Source of the DNA: Haloferax prahovense DSM 18310
GTDB lineage: Archaea > Halobacteriota > Halobacteria > Halobacteriales > Haloferacaceae
Length of the DNA stretch: 64,000 nt
Assembly: GCF_000336815.1 (NCBI RefSeq)
Contig: NZ_AOLG01000012.1
Span: 79,261 to 143,260 of the forward strand
Direction of reading: 5' to 3'
The notes under the pieces: model-generated
Seen by the model: the letters and a program-made list of their open reading frames with translations, nothing else
The model's database searches: none
Told to the model about the DNA's origin: nothing
Made by a program: the position numbers and the translations under genes
In this document: positions 34,559 to 42,879 of the stretch, one piece after another
Numbering within the stretch: the first letter of the stretch is position 1
How the letters are laid out: every line of letters begins with the position of its first letter

Positions 34559-36661
34559 ATGGAATCGTCCGGGCAGGGCAAGCGGGCTGACGCGTCTTCC
34601 ACGCTGGAAGTCGGCTTTTCGCTCCCTTCGGAAGGCGCGGGGTTGGTCGTTCGGGATAACGTCGAACGCCACCAGTTCATGCTTCGCACGCCGTCGCCTG
34701 TCGCGCCCGAACCGGCCGACCGGCGTCGGTTCTCGCTCCCGACGGACGCGGCGGTCCGCATCGAGACCGACCGTATCGGGTTGGCGGCGAACACGGTCGT
34801 CTGCGTCCGCGACGAGGCGGGGTCGATGCTCGCGCAGGTCGACCAGCAGGGACACGAGGAACTCGACGCGGCAACCTACAGCATCGAACTCTTCGGTGCG
34901 GTCAAGACGTACCTCCGAGTCGAGGGACCGCTGACCGTCGACGCGAAGCCGCTCGAAACCGTCCTCTCGTTCGAGGAGCCACAGACGGTGTACGTCGGTG
35001 CGCGGTCGTCGCACGAGAGCCCCGCGACGACGGTCACGACGACCGACGACCCGCTGGACGTGATGGAGGCCGTCTCGGCGTTCAGCTCCGCGCTCAAGAC
35101 CACGAGCGTCGAGCGGTCGTACCCCACGCTCCGAGGTCACCCGCCGCTTCTCGAGTTGGGCGACGAACTCGACATCCCGGAGGGGATTCACGTCCCCGAG
35201 ACCGGCGTCCGAATCGAACTCCCGCCGACGCTGAGTCACATCTTCGTGGCGACGCCGCTGGCGTACTATCTCGGCGCGAGGCTCGTCCCCGGTGACGCCC
35301 CCCGACTCGTCGCCGAAGACGGGTTCGTCCACGACTTCGACGGCCCCCACGGATTCGAGGAGTCGGTCGCGCGAGCACTCAAACGGACGTTCTTCCTCGA
35401 CTGCGTCGTTCGGACGGAGGGCATCTACGACGTGCCGCTCCACGAGCGCCAGACGGTCGAGTCGCGGACGGACATCGACGTCGAGCGGCTGTACGACGCG
35501 TCGCTCGGCGAGCAGCTCTCGGCGTACTTCGAGATACCCTACGAGCACATCGCCGACCTCGTTCCGGAGTGGAAGCTGACGACGCACGTCGCGCCGCAGA
35601 CCGACAACATCGAACTCCTGCCGTTCATCACGAACGACCTCGCGGTCGTCAGAACGCCGACGGGGACCGAAGTCCCCCACTCGGAGGTGCAAGCCGCCGT
35701 CGTCAACGATTTCCTCCGCGACGACATCGTCAGGAGCGCGGGCGCGACGACCCCGAACGAGACGTACGTCAAGCCCAGTTCGACCGACTCGGTCGAGCAG
35801 GCGTGGATAAGCGACGGAACGCCGGTCGGCGCGAGCAAGACCACTCCCGCCGCCTACCGGAACCGGCTTCAGCGCAAGCCGACGCAGGGGGACATCGGTA
35901 TCACGGTCGTCTGCAACGACCCGGAGATGCTCGCAGAAACGGACATCGTCGACGACGTCTACGGCTCGCGCGACGGGCTGTCGTTCGACGTCGACGCCCA
36001 CTACGACCTCAGCCGGGCGGAGCTTCGGGAGATACTCGCCGAGCCGACGGACTTCCTCCACTACATCGGCCACATCGACGACGACGGCTTCCAGTGTCGC
36101 GACGGCAGGGTCGACGCCGAGACGCTCGACCACGTCGGGACGGGGGCGTTCTTCCTCAACGCCTGCCAGTCGTACGACCAGGGGCTCGCGCTCGTCGAGG
36201 CCGGCGCTATCGGCGGCATCGTCACGTTCAGCGAGGTCATCAACAGTCAGGCGGTCGGCGTGGGGCGCACGCTGGCCCGACTGCTTAACGGGGGATTCCC
36301 GCTGCAGGCGTCCCTCGACGTGGTCCGAACCGACAGCGACATCGCCCACCAGTACGGCGTGGTCGGGGACGGAGGGCTATCGGTCGTTCAGACCGAAAGT
36401 GGTGTCGCCGTACTCTGTGAGGTCGCACAGCTGTCAGACGACGAGTACAGTCTCTCGTACAACTCGTATCCAACGTCTCGATGCGGGCCCGGGTCGCTTA
36501 TCATTCCCGCCCTACCCGAGACGAACGAATACTATCTCTCCTCGCAGGGCCTCTCCGACATCAGGCTCACGGAGGCGGAGCTTCGAAACTTCCTCGCGTT
36601 AGAACAGATTCCGGTCGTCTACGACGATACGGTCTACTGGGACTGCGAATTCCTCTCGTGA
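34559..36661 (+). CDS. CHAT-domain caspase-like cysteine peptidase, haloarchaeal type
   Basis: 700 residues. The last 230 form a CHAT domain with the catalytic dyad in standard spacing: H505 in FLHYIGHIDDDG and C536 in FFLNACQSYDQG, followed by GGIVTFSEVINSQAV. CHAT peptidases are separase/caspase relatives acting in programmed cleavage, cell death or phage defence in bacteria. The first 450 residues show no family I recognise: beta-rich parts at about 20-150 and an alpha/beta region at 180-400. The protein has no signal peptide or membrane helix. It is encoded after a KaiC-like protein and tail to tail, without spacing, with a 46-residue membrane protein gene. Dyad assignment is firm, role unknown. 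Confidence 0.82.
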   Translation: MESSGQGKRADASSTLEVGFSLPSEGAGLVVRDNVERHQFMLRTPSPVAPEPADRRRFSLPTDAAVRIETDRIGLAANTVVCVRDEAGSMLAQVDQQGHEELDAATYSIELFGAVKTYLRVEGPLTVDAKPLETVLSFEEPQTVYVGARSSHESPATTVTTTDDPLDVMEAVSAFSSALKTTSVERSYPTLRGHPPLLELGDELDIPEGIHVPETGVRIELPPTLSHIFVATPLAYYLGARLVPGDAPRLVAEDGFVHDFDGPHGFEESVARALKRTFFLDCVVRTEGIYDVPLHERQTVESRTDIDVERLYDASLGEQLSAYFEIPYEHIADLVPEWKLTTHVAPQTDNIELLPFITNDLAVVRTPTGTEVPHSEVQAAVVNDFLRDDIVRSAGATTPNETYVKPSSTDSVEQAWISDGTPVGASKTTPAAYRNRLQRKPTQGDIGITVVCNDPEMLAETDIVDDVYGSRDGLSFDVDAHYDLSRAELREILAEPTDFLHYIGHIDDDGFQCRDGRVDAETLDHVGTGAFFLNACQSYDQGLALVEAGAIGGIVTFSEVINSQAVGVGRTLARLLNGGFPLQASLDVVRTDSDIAHQYGVVGDGGLSVVQTESGVAVLCEVAQLSDDEYSLSYNSYPTSRCGPGSLIIPALPETNEYYLSSQGLSDIRLTEAELRNFLALEQIPVVYDDTVYWDCEFLS

Positions 36662-36802
36662 TTACGGGCCGTAGATGACTCCGGTGTTGCCGGCTGCCAC
36701 GCTTCCCGCCTGTGAGAGCAGGAGCGTGAGCGTGAACAGGACGCCCATCATGCGGGGGTTCTGACGGAGGTACGCGACCATCTGGTTGCTGTCGTCGGAC
36801 AT
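36662..36802 (-). CDS. 46-residue single-helix membrane protein (DUF7503-like)
   Basis: A complete small ORF from ATG 36802 to TAA 36662. It reads MSDDSNQMVAYLRQNPRMMG, then a hydrophobic helix (VLFTLTLLLSQAGSVAAG) and a short polar end. I recall haloarchaeal DUF7503 proteins of this length and pattern, often encoded next to DUF7504/KaiC-like genes. A rc-strand TTATATTT element around 36830-36838 gives a short leader. The gene abuts the CHAT peptidase stop (36661), so the two transcripts converge. Confidence 0.75.
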   Translation of the reverse strand: MSDDSNQMVAYLRQNPRMMGVLFTLTLLLSQAGSVAAGNTGVIYGP

Positions 36803-36865
36803 GTGCACTTACCCCAAGGAGCGAGCGCGAAATATAATTTTTCGTGTATATCTGATATGAAAATA

Positions 36866-36877
36866 ACTTAATTAAGT
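36866..36877. promoter_or_regulatory. 12-bp perfect palindrome upstream of the small membrane protein gene
   Basis: ACTTAATTAAGT is its own reverse complement. It lies about 30-40 bp upstream of the TATA element of the 46-residue membrane protein gene, in an AT-rich segment also containing CACGTG. It could be an operator of a dimeric regulator; AT-rich palindromes also arise by chance. Confidence 0.3.
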
Positions 36878-36982
36878 GAACACGTGTCGCAAGTAATCGT
36901 CGACGTCGCAAACAGCGCTGTAGGCGCTCGAAAGCGGGAAAGAGGGGTGAAAGGGGTCGGCGACCGGAACGCCCGCACCCGA

Positions 36983-37573
36983 TTAGGAGCTGTCGATGTC
37001 GACTTCGCCGCCGATGTCTCGGTAGACTGCGGAGATTCCCTCGGTCTCGTCGAGTTGGCCGAGCGTCTCGTCGAGTTCGCGCCGGAGTTCGGTCAACCGG
37101 GCGGTGAGCTGTTGATACTCCTCGTTTTCTTCGAGCGCTGCTTCGTCCTTTTCGGACTCTAAGAGCGCCTTCTTCGACGCGAGGGAAAACAGGTCCTGAA
37201 TCCCTACGTCGTAAGCGTTTCGCAGGATGAGGTTAGAGACGGTGTCAGTCAGCGCTTCGCGCGAGACGGGCTTGACGAGGTAGTCGTCGAAGCCCATGGC
37301 GATGATATCGAAGTCGGGCTTGACCGCGGTCACCATCGCGACGCGGCACTCGAAGCCACGGTCCCGAATCTCCGAGAGCGCTTCGTCGCCCGAGAGGTCG
37401 GGCATTCGACGGTCGAGGAGAACAACGTCAACCTCGTCGTCGAGCTTATCGAGCGCTTCGCGGCCGCCGTAGGCGACACGAACGCTGTAGTCGTTCCTAA
37501 GCCAGGTTGCGTACAGATCGGCGAGGTCAGGCTCATCTTCAACGATGAGCACCAGTGGCTGTTCTGCGCTCAT
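36983..37573 (-). CDS. HalX-domain response regulator
   Basis: 196 residues. The receiver domain has the acidic pocket (VEDE), phosphoacceptor D54 in VVLLDRRMPD, the Thr switch in VTAVKPD and the Lys in DYLVKPVS. The C-terminal HalX domain (about 120-185) is a helical module found only in haloarchaea, of unknown output. There is no kinase gene next to it, so it is an orphan regulator here. A TATATCAAAATA element about 60 nt upstream of ATG 37573 suggests a short 5' leader. Confidence 0.92.
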   Translation of the reverse strand: MSAEQPLVLIVEDEPDLADLYATWLRNDYSVRVAYGGREALDKLDDEVDVVLLDRRMPDLSGDEALSEIRDRGFECRVAMVTAVKPDFDIIAMGFDDYLVKPVSREALTDTVSNLILRNAYDVGIQDLFSLASKKALLESEKDEAALEENEEYQQLTARLTELRRELDETLGQLDETEGISAVYRDIGGEVDIDSS

Positions 37574-37726
37574 TGGTAGTGTAGGGGTGTTCCGGGGACG
37601 CTCACGAAACTCAATGTCGTGCAGTGGTATATCAAAATACCTCTTGTCTAACGCCGTCCGAAACTGCGCTTGTGCGCACTAATTGCCCCCCGGAGTTGTT
37701 ATACATTCCGGCGAATCGAACAGATT

Positions 37727-38815
37727 TCACCTGTCAGATGTCTCTGAGATCTCCTCGACGGTGATTCGGTTCGCCTCGACATCCTCCAAGACCGCGCCCC
37801 ACCCGCCGACGGTGTAGGTCCCCTCGTCGGTCTCGACGGTCAGACAGACCTGTCCCGCGAGTTCGGAAAACGACAGCGTGTCGGTCGGCGCGGAGACCGC
37901 CGTGTAGTACACGTCGGTCACTTCGCCGGTGAACTCTATCGGGTCGCGCTTGTCGGTCTCGTAACCCTTGATGTGGGTGATGATACGTTTCCCGTCGCGG
38001 ATGAGCGGCTCCGTGTCCTGCACGAAGTGTCTGATGTCTGAATACACGAACGGAGGTTCGTCCGTCTGTGCGTCGTAGACGACTTCCCAGACCTCCCACA
38101 GCGCCGTCTGGAAGTACCAGTGGAAGACGTACGCCAGCGTGTAGTCGTCGACGAGGACGCCGTACTGGTTCATGGAGCTGTCGTGCGGCGCGAAGCACGC
38201 GCCCGTCCGGTCCACGATAGCGACGAACGGCGTCGGGAGAGTGCGGTGTCTGACCTCCGTGGCGACCCCGTCGTACTCCTGTTCTGCGAGCGGTTTGAGT
38301 TCGTCGGTCCGTTCGGGATGCAACACGACCTTCACCAGCGCGCCGTTCTCGTACGCCTCCGAGAGCGCCGGCTTGAGTTCGTCGAACTGCTCGGGGGTGA
38401 CGGACAGCTGCACCTCGCCGTCCGCCTCCCGAATCATCTCCTCTGCTCGGTTGAACACCGTCTCGAAGCGCTTGACGATGCTCAGCATGTGTCGGTCGAC
38501 CGCGGGCTGCTGCCAGCGCGTCTCTATCTCGGAGGCGGCCTCGTCGAGTTGGACGGCGCGGCTCTTGAGGTCCTCCATCACCGACTTTGGGTCGCACGCC
38601 CGCGCGTGCAAACTGTCCTGTTCGTAGGTCTCGATGTAGCCTTTGGCCTCAAGGTCGCGGAGAACATCGTAGATACGGGCAGTCGGTACGGCGCAGGCGT
38701 CGGCGAGTTCGGTCGCACTCGCCGCGCCGAGTTGCAGAAGCGCGACGTAAGCCTCCGCTTGATACTGTGACAACCCGGCGTTCCGAAGTGCGGTCCGTAG
38801 CTCCGCGGTATCCAT
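37727..38815 (-). CDS. TrmB-family transcriptional regulator
   Basis: 362 residues. The N-terminal winged helix (about 5-75: GLSQYQAEAYVALLQLGAASATELADACAVPTARIYDVLRDLEAKGY) is followed by a short coiled coil and the TrmB sugar-sensing C-terminal region. TrmB proteins control sugar or central carbon metabolism genes in archaea, responding to sugars. ATG 38815 (MDTAELRTALRNAGLS) has ATTAATA about 31 nt upstream. No sugar operon is adjacent, so it may be a global regulator like Halobacterium TrmB. Confidence 0.9.
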   Translation of the reverse strand: MDTAELRTALRNAGLSQYQAEAYVALLQLGAASATELADACAVPTARIYDVLRDLEAKGYIETYEQDSLHARACDPKSVMEDLKSRAVQLDEAASEIETRWQQPAVDRHMLSIVKRFETVFNRAEEMIREADGEVQLSVTPEQFDELKPALSEAYENGALVKVVLHPERTDELKPLAEQEYDGVATEVRHRTLPTPFVAIVDRTGACFAPHDSSMNQYGVLVDDYTLAYVFHWYFQTALWEVWEVVYDAQTDEPPFVYSDIRHFVQDTEPLIRDGKRIITHIKGYETDKRDPIEFTGEVTDVYYTAVSAPTDTLSFSELAGQVCLTVETDEGTYTVGGWGAVLEDVEANRITVEEISETSDR

Positions 38816-39004
38816 CGCTTGTAGAGGCACGACATACATCCGTATTAATTATCCCATGTCTTCGTCTCGTCCGCGTGACAGGAAGTGGCCGCAGACGACG
38901 TCGAAGCGTGCGGCGAGAGAAAGAACAGCGGAGCGGCGACCGGCAAAACGGGGCACGTCGGGGAATGATTCGGGCGCGACGAAACCGGGGAGCGGGAGAG
39001 CGCG

Positions 39005-40501
39005 TTACTCGCTCGGGCTGTAGTTCGGCGCTTCGTCGGTAATCATCACGTCGTGGGGGTGGCCTTCGGTCTGGCCGGCGGCGGAGACGCGGACGAAGCG
39101 GGCGCGCTCTTTGACCTCGGGAATGGTCTCGGCGCCGACGTAGCCCATGCCGGACTGCATGCCGCCGACGAGCTGGTGGAGCTCGGACGCGAGCGAGCCC
39201 TTGTACGGCGTCGCGGCCTCGACGCCCTCGGGGACGTACTCCTCGTCCTCGTTGTCCTCCTTGAGGTAGCGGTCGGCACCGCCGGACTGCATCGCGCCGA
39301 CGGAGCCCATGCCGCGGTACTGCTTGTACTTCTTGCCGTTCATCGTGATGACGCGGCCGGGGGCCTCGTCGGTGCCGGCGAAGTAGGAACCGAGCATGAC
39401 GGCGTCGGCTCCGGCGGCGACCGCCTTGATGGCGTCGCCGGAGTAGCGGATGCCGCCGTCGGCGATGACCGGGATATCGTACTCGGCGGCGACGTCGGCA
39501 ACCTCCGCGACGGCCGAAATCTGGGGCATGCCGGAACCGGAGACGACGCGGGTCGTACAGATGGAACCGGGTCCGATGCCGACCTTGATTCCGTCCGCGA
39601 AGTCGACGAGTTCGGCCGCGGCCTCGCGCGTGCCGACGTTCCCGACGACGACGTCCGCCTCGACGGACTCCTTGATTTCGCGGGCGGTGTCGATGACGTT
39701 GAGGTTGTGCGCGTGGGCGCAGTCGATGAAGATGACGTCGACGCCGGCGTCGTCGGCCATCTGCGCGCGCTCGTCGTCGAACGGACCGACGGCGACGCCG
39801 CAGACGAGGCGACCGTCGTCGTCGCGGGCGGCGTTCTCGTGTTCGCGTCGCTGGAGGATGCCCTGCATCGTGACGAGGCCGACGAGGCGGCTGTCGTCGT
39901 CGACGATGGGGACGCGCTCAATCTTGTGGTCGTACATGAGTTCGAGCGCGTCGCGGGCGGTGACCTCGCGCTCGGCCGTGATGACCTCGTCAGTCATGGC
40001 CTCGCCGACCTCGTCGGACTCGCCGACTTCGAGGTACGGGCGGATGTCGGTGCCGGAGATGATGCCGAGGACCACGTCGTCGTCGTCGACGACGGGCGCG
40101 CCCGAGACGCCGGCGCGCTCCATCATCTCGTCGACCTCGCTGATGGTCTGGCCGGGGTTGGCCGTGACCACGTCTTCGCGGCGGATGACGAGTTCGTCGG
40201 CGCGCTTGACGCGCTCGATTTCGCGGACCATCTGCTCGGCGTTCATGTTGCGGTGGAGCACGCCGAGACCTCCCTCGCGGGCCATCCCGATAGCCATCCC
40301 GCTCTCGGTGACGGTGTCCATCGCCGCGGAGAGGATGGGAATGTTGAGTTCGACGTTCTTCGAGACGCGCGTCGACACGTCGGCGTCGTCGGGTTCGACG
40401 CGGCTCTCCATCGGGCGGAGCAGCACGTCGTCGAATGTGAGGGATTCGGGTACCCGTAGCTTCTCGGTGAAGGGTTCTCGGTCAGGAACGTCGTTCGCCA
40501 T
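39005..40501 (-). CDS. guaB: Inosine-5'-monophosphate dehydrogenase
   Basis: 498 residues, the full GuaB length. The (beta/alpha)8 barrel carries the catalytic Cys315 in GPGSICTTR; two CBS domains (about 104-216) are inserted, as in the bacterial enzyme. MGSVGAMQSGGADRY and GMGYVGAETIPE, which close the active site, are complete. It oxidises IMP to XMP with NAD+, the committed step to GMP. ATG 40501 (MANDVPDREPFTEKLRV) was chosen; the frame 30 codons longer is not conserved. Confidence 0.97.
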   Translation of the reverse strand: MANDVPDREPFTEKLRVPESLTFDDVLLRPMESRVEPDDADVSTRVSKNVELNIPILSAAMDTVTESGMAIGMAREGGLGVLHRNMNAEQMVREIERVKRADELVIRREDVVTANPGQTISEVDEMMERAGVSGAPVVDDDDVVLGIISGTDIRPYLEVGESDEVGEAMTDEVITAEREVTARDALELMYDHKIERVPIVDDDSRLVGLVTMQGILQRREHENAARDDDGRLVCGVAVGPFDDERAQMADDAGVDVIFIDCAHAHNLNVIDTAREIKESVEADVVVGNVGTREAAAELVDFADGIKVGIGPGSICTTRVVSGSGMPQISAVAEVADVAAEYDIPVIADGGIRYSGDAIKAVAAGADAVMLGSYFAGTDEAPGRVITMNGKKYKQYRGMGSVGAMQSGGADRYLKEDNEDEEYVPEGVEAATPYKGSLASELHQLVGGMQSGMGYVGAETIPEVKERARFVRVSAAGQTEGHPHDVMITDEAPNYSPSE

Positions 40502-40895
40502 ATCAAGCGTGGTTGCGGCGACGACAAAAGGGTTGCGAGATAGCACGGGCGTGTCGATGTATCGCAAACCAGTTCGGTGATATATGCACATTCATGAGTA
40601 TTCTTCACATCGCCGGCGGACTGAGACGACCACCAGCACACGCGACGAGACCCGCGAGCGACGGACGCCGCGGCCGCGACTGCTCGGGGTGTTCGTCCCC
40701 TCGTCACGGTGTACCGAATCACAAGACCATCGTGAATAATCACCATATTCATGAACTTGTACCACAGTATCTTCGAGATATCAATCTATATCCGACGAAT
40801 CTTCAGTCCTTTTTATAAGGTGGGCAGAGATACCTATGATCCATGCGGTCGTATCCCACACAACGTTTAATACTCCTGTCCTAATGTAATCTTGT
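40502..40895. other. AT-rich intergenic region between guaB and the DUF5794 gene
   Basis: About 394 nt without a convincing gene. It contains the guaB promoter at its left end (CTTTTGT on the minus strand near 40525). The right half has several TATA-like stretches: TTTTTATAA near 40812, and TTTAATA at 40866-40872. Codon bias typical of this genome is absent. The only ORFs are very short. It may hold an untranslated leader or a small RNA, but no conserved structure is recognised. Confidence 0.5.
40866..40872 (+). promoter_or_regulatory. TATA element for a leaderless transcript starting near 40896
   Basis: TTTAATA is centred 27 nt before ATG 40896, the start of a 65-codon ORF. This is the standard haloarchaeal spacing. 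Confidence 0.5.
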
Positions 40896-41093
40896 ATGGA
40901 CTCCACGTGTCCCGCCGCATCGCGCATTGCCGGTCAAACGACCTCCGACTCCGGCATTCTCTTTACATCGATGTGGCAGACATTTAAACAGGAGTTCAAT
41001 TTCGGACGAAATGGGCTTCGCGTGCAGAGCGCCAGCACGCCCCTGTCCGAATTGCGTTCGTATCGCCGCTTGGGCCATGGTGAAGGCCAGTAA
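40896..41093 (+). CDS. Candidate small ORF upstream of the DUF5794 gene
   Basis: A 65-codon ORF starting MDSTCPAASRIAGQTTSDSG. It has a correctly placed TATA element at 40866-40872, but its amino acid and codon usage are not haloarchaeal (few Asp/Glu, mixed third bases). No family is recognised. It overlaps a second ORF at 41011-41103 in another frame that has its own TATA element. At most one of them is likely real, or the transcript start serves as leader of the DUF5794 gene. Confidence 0.25.
   Translation: MDSTCPAASRIAGQTTSDSGILFTSMWQTFKQEFNFGRNGLRVQSASTPLSELRSYRRLGHGEGQ
40982..40988 (+). promoter_or_regulatory. TATA element for a leaderless transcript starting at 41011
   Basis: ATTTAAA is centred 26 nt before ATG 41011, the start of a 30-residue ORF that overlaps the DUF5794 start. 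It is probably the main promoter of the DUF5794 gene. Confidence 0.55.
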
Positions 41094-41103
41094 CATCGAA
41101 TGA
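41011..41103 (+). CDS. Candidate 30-residue Cys-containing leader protein, coupled to DUF5794 gene
   Basis: ATG 41011 to TGA 41103 encodes MGFACRAPARPCPNC plus 15 residues ending KASNIE. It has three Cys, one CxxC. The TATA element at 40982-40988 is at the leaderless distance. The stop overlaps the next ATG by four bases (ATGA at 41100-41103), the arrangement used throughout this window for coupled translation. No family is recognised. It could be a real micro-protein or a leader ORF governing entry to DUF5794. Confidence 0.45.
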   Translation: MGFACRAPARPCPNCVRIAAWAMVKASNIE

Positions 41104-42074
41104 GTGTCTCACGCCACCCGGTCGCCCTTCGCCTCGAGCAACAGGTAGGGGGTGCCACCCGTCTGCTCGCAACCGTCATGGGGCTTCCCCTCGTCGACGG
41201 CATCTTCCCCGCGCTCATCATCGCGGGGGCGCTGACGACCGCCGCAGGCGACCCCTCGGTCGCAGGCATCCTCCAGACCGGCCTGCTCATCTTCGGTGGG
41301 TCGGCGACGGTCGCGGTCATCCTCGCCGAGATGGACGGCACGCGCCGCGAACAGCTCACGTCCATCCTCCTGCTCGGCGCGTTGCTCATCCCGGTCGCGG
41401 TCGCCGAGGCCGCCGTCGCGGAGACCATCGAGACGCTCCTGAACTTCGAGGTGTTCCACCGCTTCGCCGGCCTCGTCATCCTGGCCGTGGCGGCGAAGAC
41501 GGCCTCCTCGAAGGTCGGCGAGTATCTCCCGTCGCCGAGCATCATCATCGGTCTCGGCCTCGTTGCGAGCTTCAATCCCGCCGGGTTCGAACTCATCGTC
41601 AACCCCGACCCGATGCGCCTGCTCAGCGCCGGCGCGGCGGCCGGCACAGGCGTCGGCTTCGCCGGTGCCATCGCGCTGTTCGCCCCGCGGCTCCGCGGCA
41701 ACGTCGACATCGACCTCTTCCGCTTCGGTAGCTCGGTCGCCCTCGGCATGCTGGCGCTCGACGTGCTCGGCCTGATGCCGACGCAGGCCCCCGTCGCTCT
41801 CGGCGTCCTCGGCGTCACCGCGCTGTTCGCGTTCGACCCCGGCTCCGACGGTGCGGACCTCGACGAGTTCGTCGACGACGCGTCCGACTCCGAATCGGCC
41901 ACGCCGAACGCGAACGGCGCGGCCGCGGCCGGGCCGGTCGCAGACGGCGGCGACGACGTCGAGTCGTCAGAGGACTACGAGGCGTTGGTCGACAACGCGG
42001 ACGAGACCGACGACGACTCCGAACCGGGGTACGGCTACCCCGGCGAAGAGGAGTCCCGCGCGCCCTGGCTGTAG
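41100..42074 (+). CDS. DUF5794 family membrane protein
   Basis: 324 residues. Six to seven hydrophobic segments fill residues 20-250: LLATVMGLPLVDGIFPALIIAGALT, AGILQTGLLIFGGSATVAVIL and so on. They are followed by an acidic disordered tail of about 75 residues (DEFVDDASDSESA...). This matches haloarchaeal DUF5794, a family with no known function. The start ATG 41100 overlaps the stop of a 30-codon ORF. No transporter or enzyme motif is visible. Confidence 0.85.
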   Translation: MSVSRHPVALRLEQQVGGATRLLATVMGLPLVDGIFPALIIAGALTTAAGDPSVAGILQTGLLIFGGSATVAVILAEMDGTRREQLTSILLLGALLIPVAVAEAAVAETIETLLNFEVFHRFAGLVILAVAAKTASSKVGEYLPSPSIIIGLGLVASFNPAGFELIVNPDPMRLLSAGAAAGTGVGFAGAIALFAPRLRGNVDIDLFRFGSSVALGMLALDVLGLMPTQAPVALGVLGVTALFAFDPGSDGADLDEFVDDASDSESATPNANGAAAAGPVADGGDDVESSEDYEALVDNADETDDDSEPGYGYPGEEESRAPWL

Positions 42075-42116
42075 TCCGCCGGGCGACTTTTTCTCCCGGC
42101 CGACGAACCCCGTCGC

Positions 42117-42502
42117 ATGCGACGGACCTTCGACGTTCGAACCGAGCGCCGGCTTCAGGTCATCGACGTAACGGACGAAGTCGCCGATCGGTGCCCGCGA
42201 GTTACGACGGCGTCTGTACGGTTTTCTCGAAACACACCACCGCCGGCGTCTGCGTCAACGAGGCCGAACCGCGACTGCTTGGTGATATCGAGTCGATGCT
42301 CGCCGAGGCGGTCCCCGACGACGGCTGGGACCACGACGAACTCGACGGCAACGCCGACTCGCACCTCCGGGCGCTCCTCGTCGGCAACGGCGTCTCGATA
42401 CCGGTCGCCGACGGCGGCCTCGACCTCGGCCGATGGCAGTCCGTCCTCCTCGTGGAGTGCGACGGCCCGCGCACCCGGACCGTGACGGTTGCAACGCCGT
42501 GA
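42117..42502 (+). pseudogene. YjbQ/UPF0047 family protein interrupted by a one-base frameshift
   Basis: The N-terminal part (MRRTFDVRTERRLQVIDVTDEVADR) is read from ATG 42117. The rest of the family (VPASYDGVCTVFSKHTTAGVCVNEAE...LLVECDGPRTRTVTVATP) is in another frame from 42191 to 42502. Restoring one G in CGG-TGCCC at about 42189-42193 joins them into a normal-length protein of about 128 residues. YjbQ proteins are trimers with thiamine-phosphate-synthase-like side activity. Either the gene is a recent pseudogene or the base was lost in sequencing. A T-run at 42088-42092 sits at TATA distance from the ATG. Confidence 0.82.
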
Positions 42503-42595
42503 ACCGGACCGGGGTGCGGCCGCGCGGACGCCCGCGGCGACGTGGACTCCAACCGCTGGCGGAGGGCTTACTTACTTCGGGACGGTTGCACGGGT

Positions 42596-42823
42596 ATGAG
42601 CAACCGCGTCGTACAAGGACGGATGGTCACGCCCGAGACGCTCGCCGAACTCGTCGAGGGCGAGCGCCCGATGGACGCCGAGCCGATTCAGGACGCCGAC
42701 TTCGACTGCCCGGAGTGCGGCGAGAACGTCATCCAGGTGGGCTACATGCCGAGCGTGACGGAGTTCGTGACGGCCTACAAGTGCCAGGAGTGCGACTGGG
42801 CCGACGACGACCGCGACGAGTAG
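42596..42823 (+). CDS. DUF5795 zinc-ribbon protein
   Basis: 75 residues. Two CxxC knuckles, C38-P-E-C41 and C63-Q-E-C66, form one zinc ribbon. The N-terminus MSNRVVQGRMVTPETLAELV and the acidic end fit the haloarchaeal DUF5795 family, function unknown. It may bind nucleic acid or protein. It lies directly upstream of the tRNA-Trp gene on the same strand. ATG 42596 is preferred to one 18 codons upstream. Confidence 0.85.
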   Translation: MSNRVVQGRMVTPETLAELVEGERPMDAEPIQDADFDCPECGENVIQVGYMPSVTEFVTAYKCQECDWADDDRDE

Positions 42824-42879
42824 AATCGAAACCCCTTTAAGAAAAATCGCCATACGAGAGAGTGCAGACAGCACGAATC

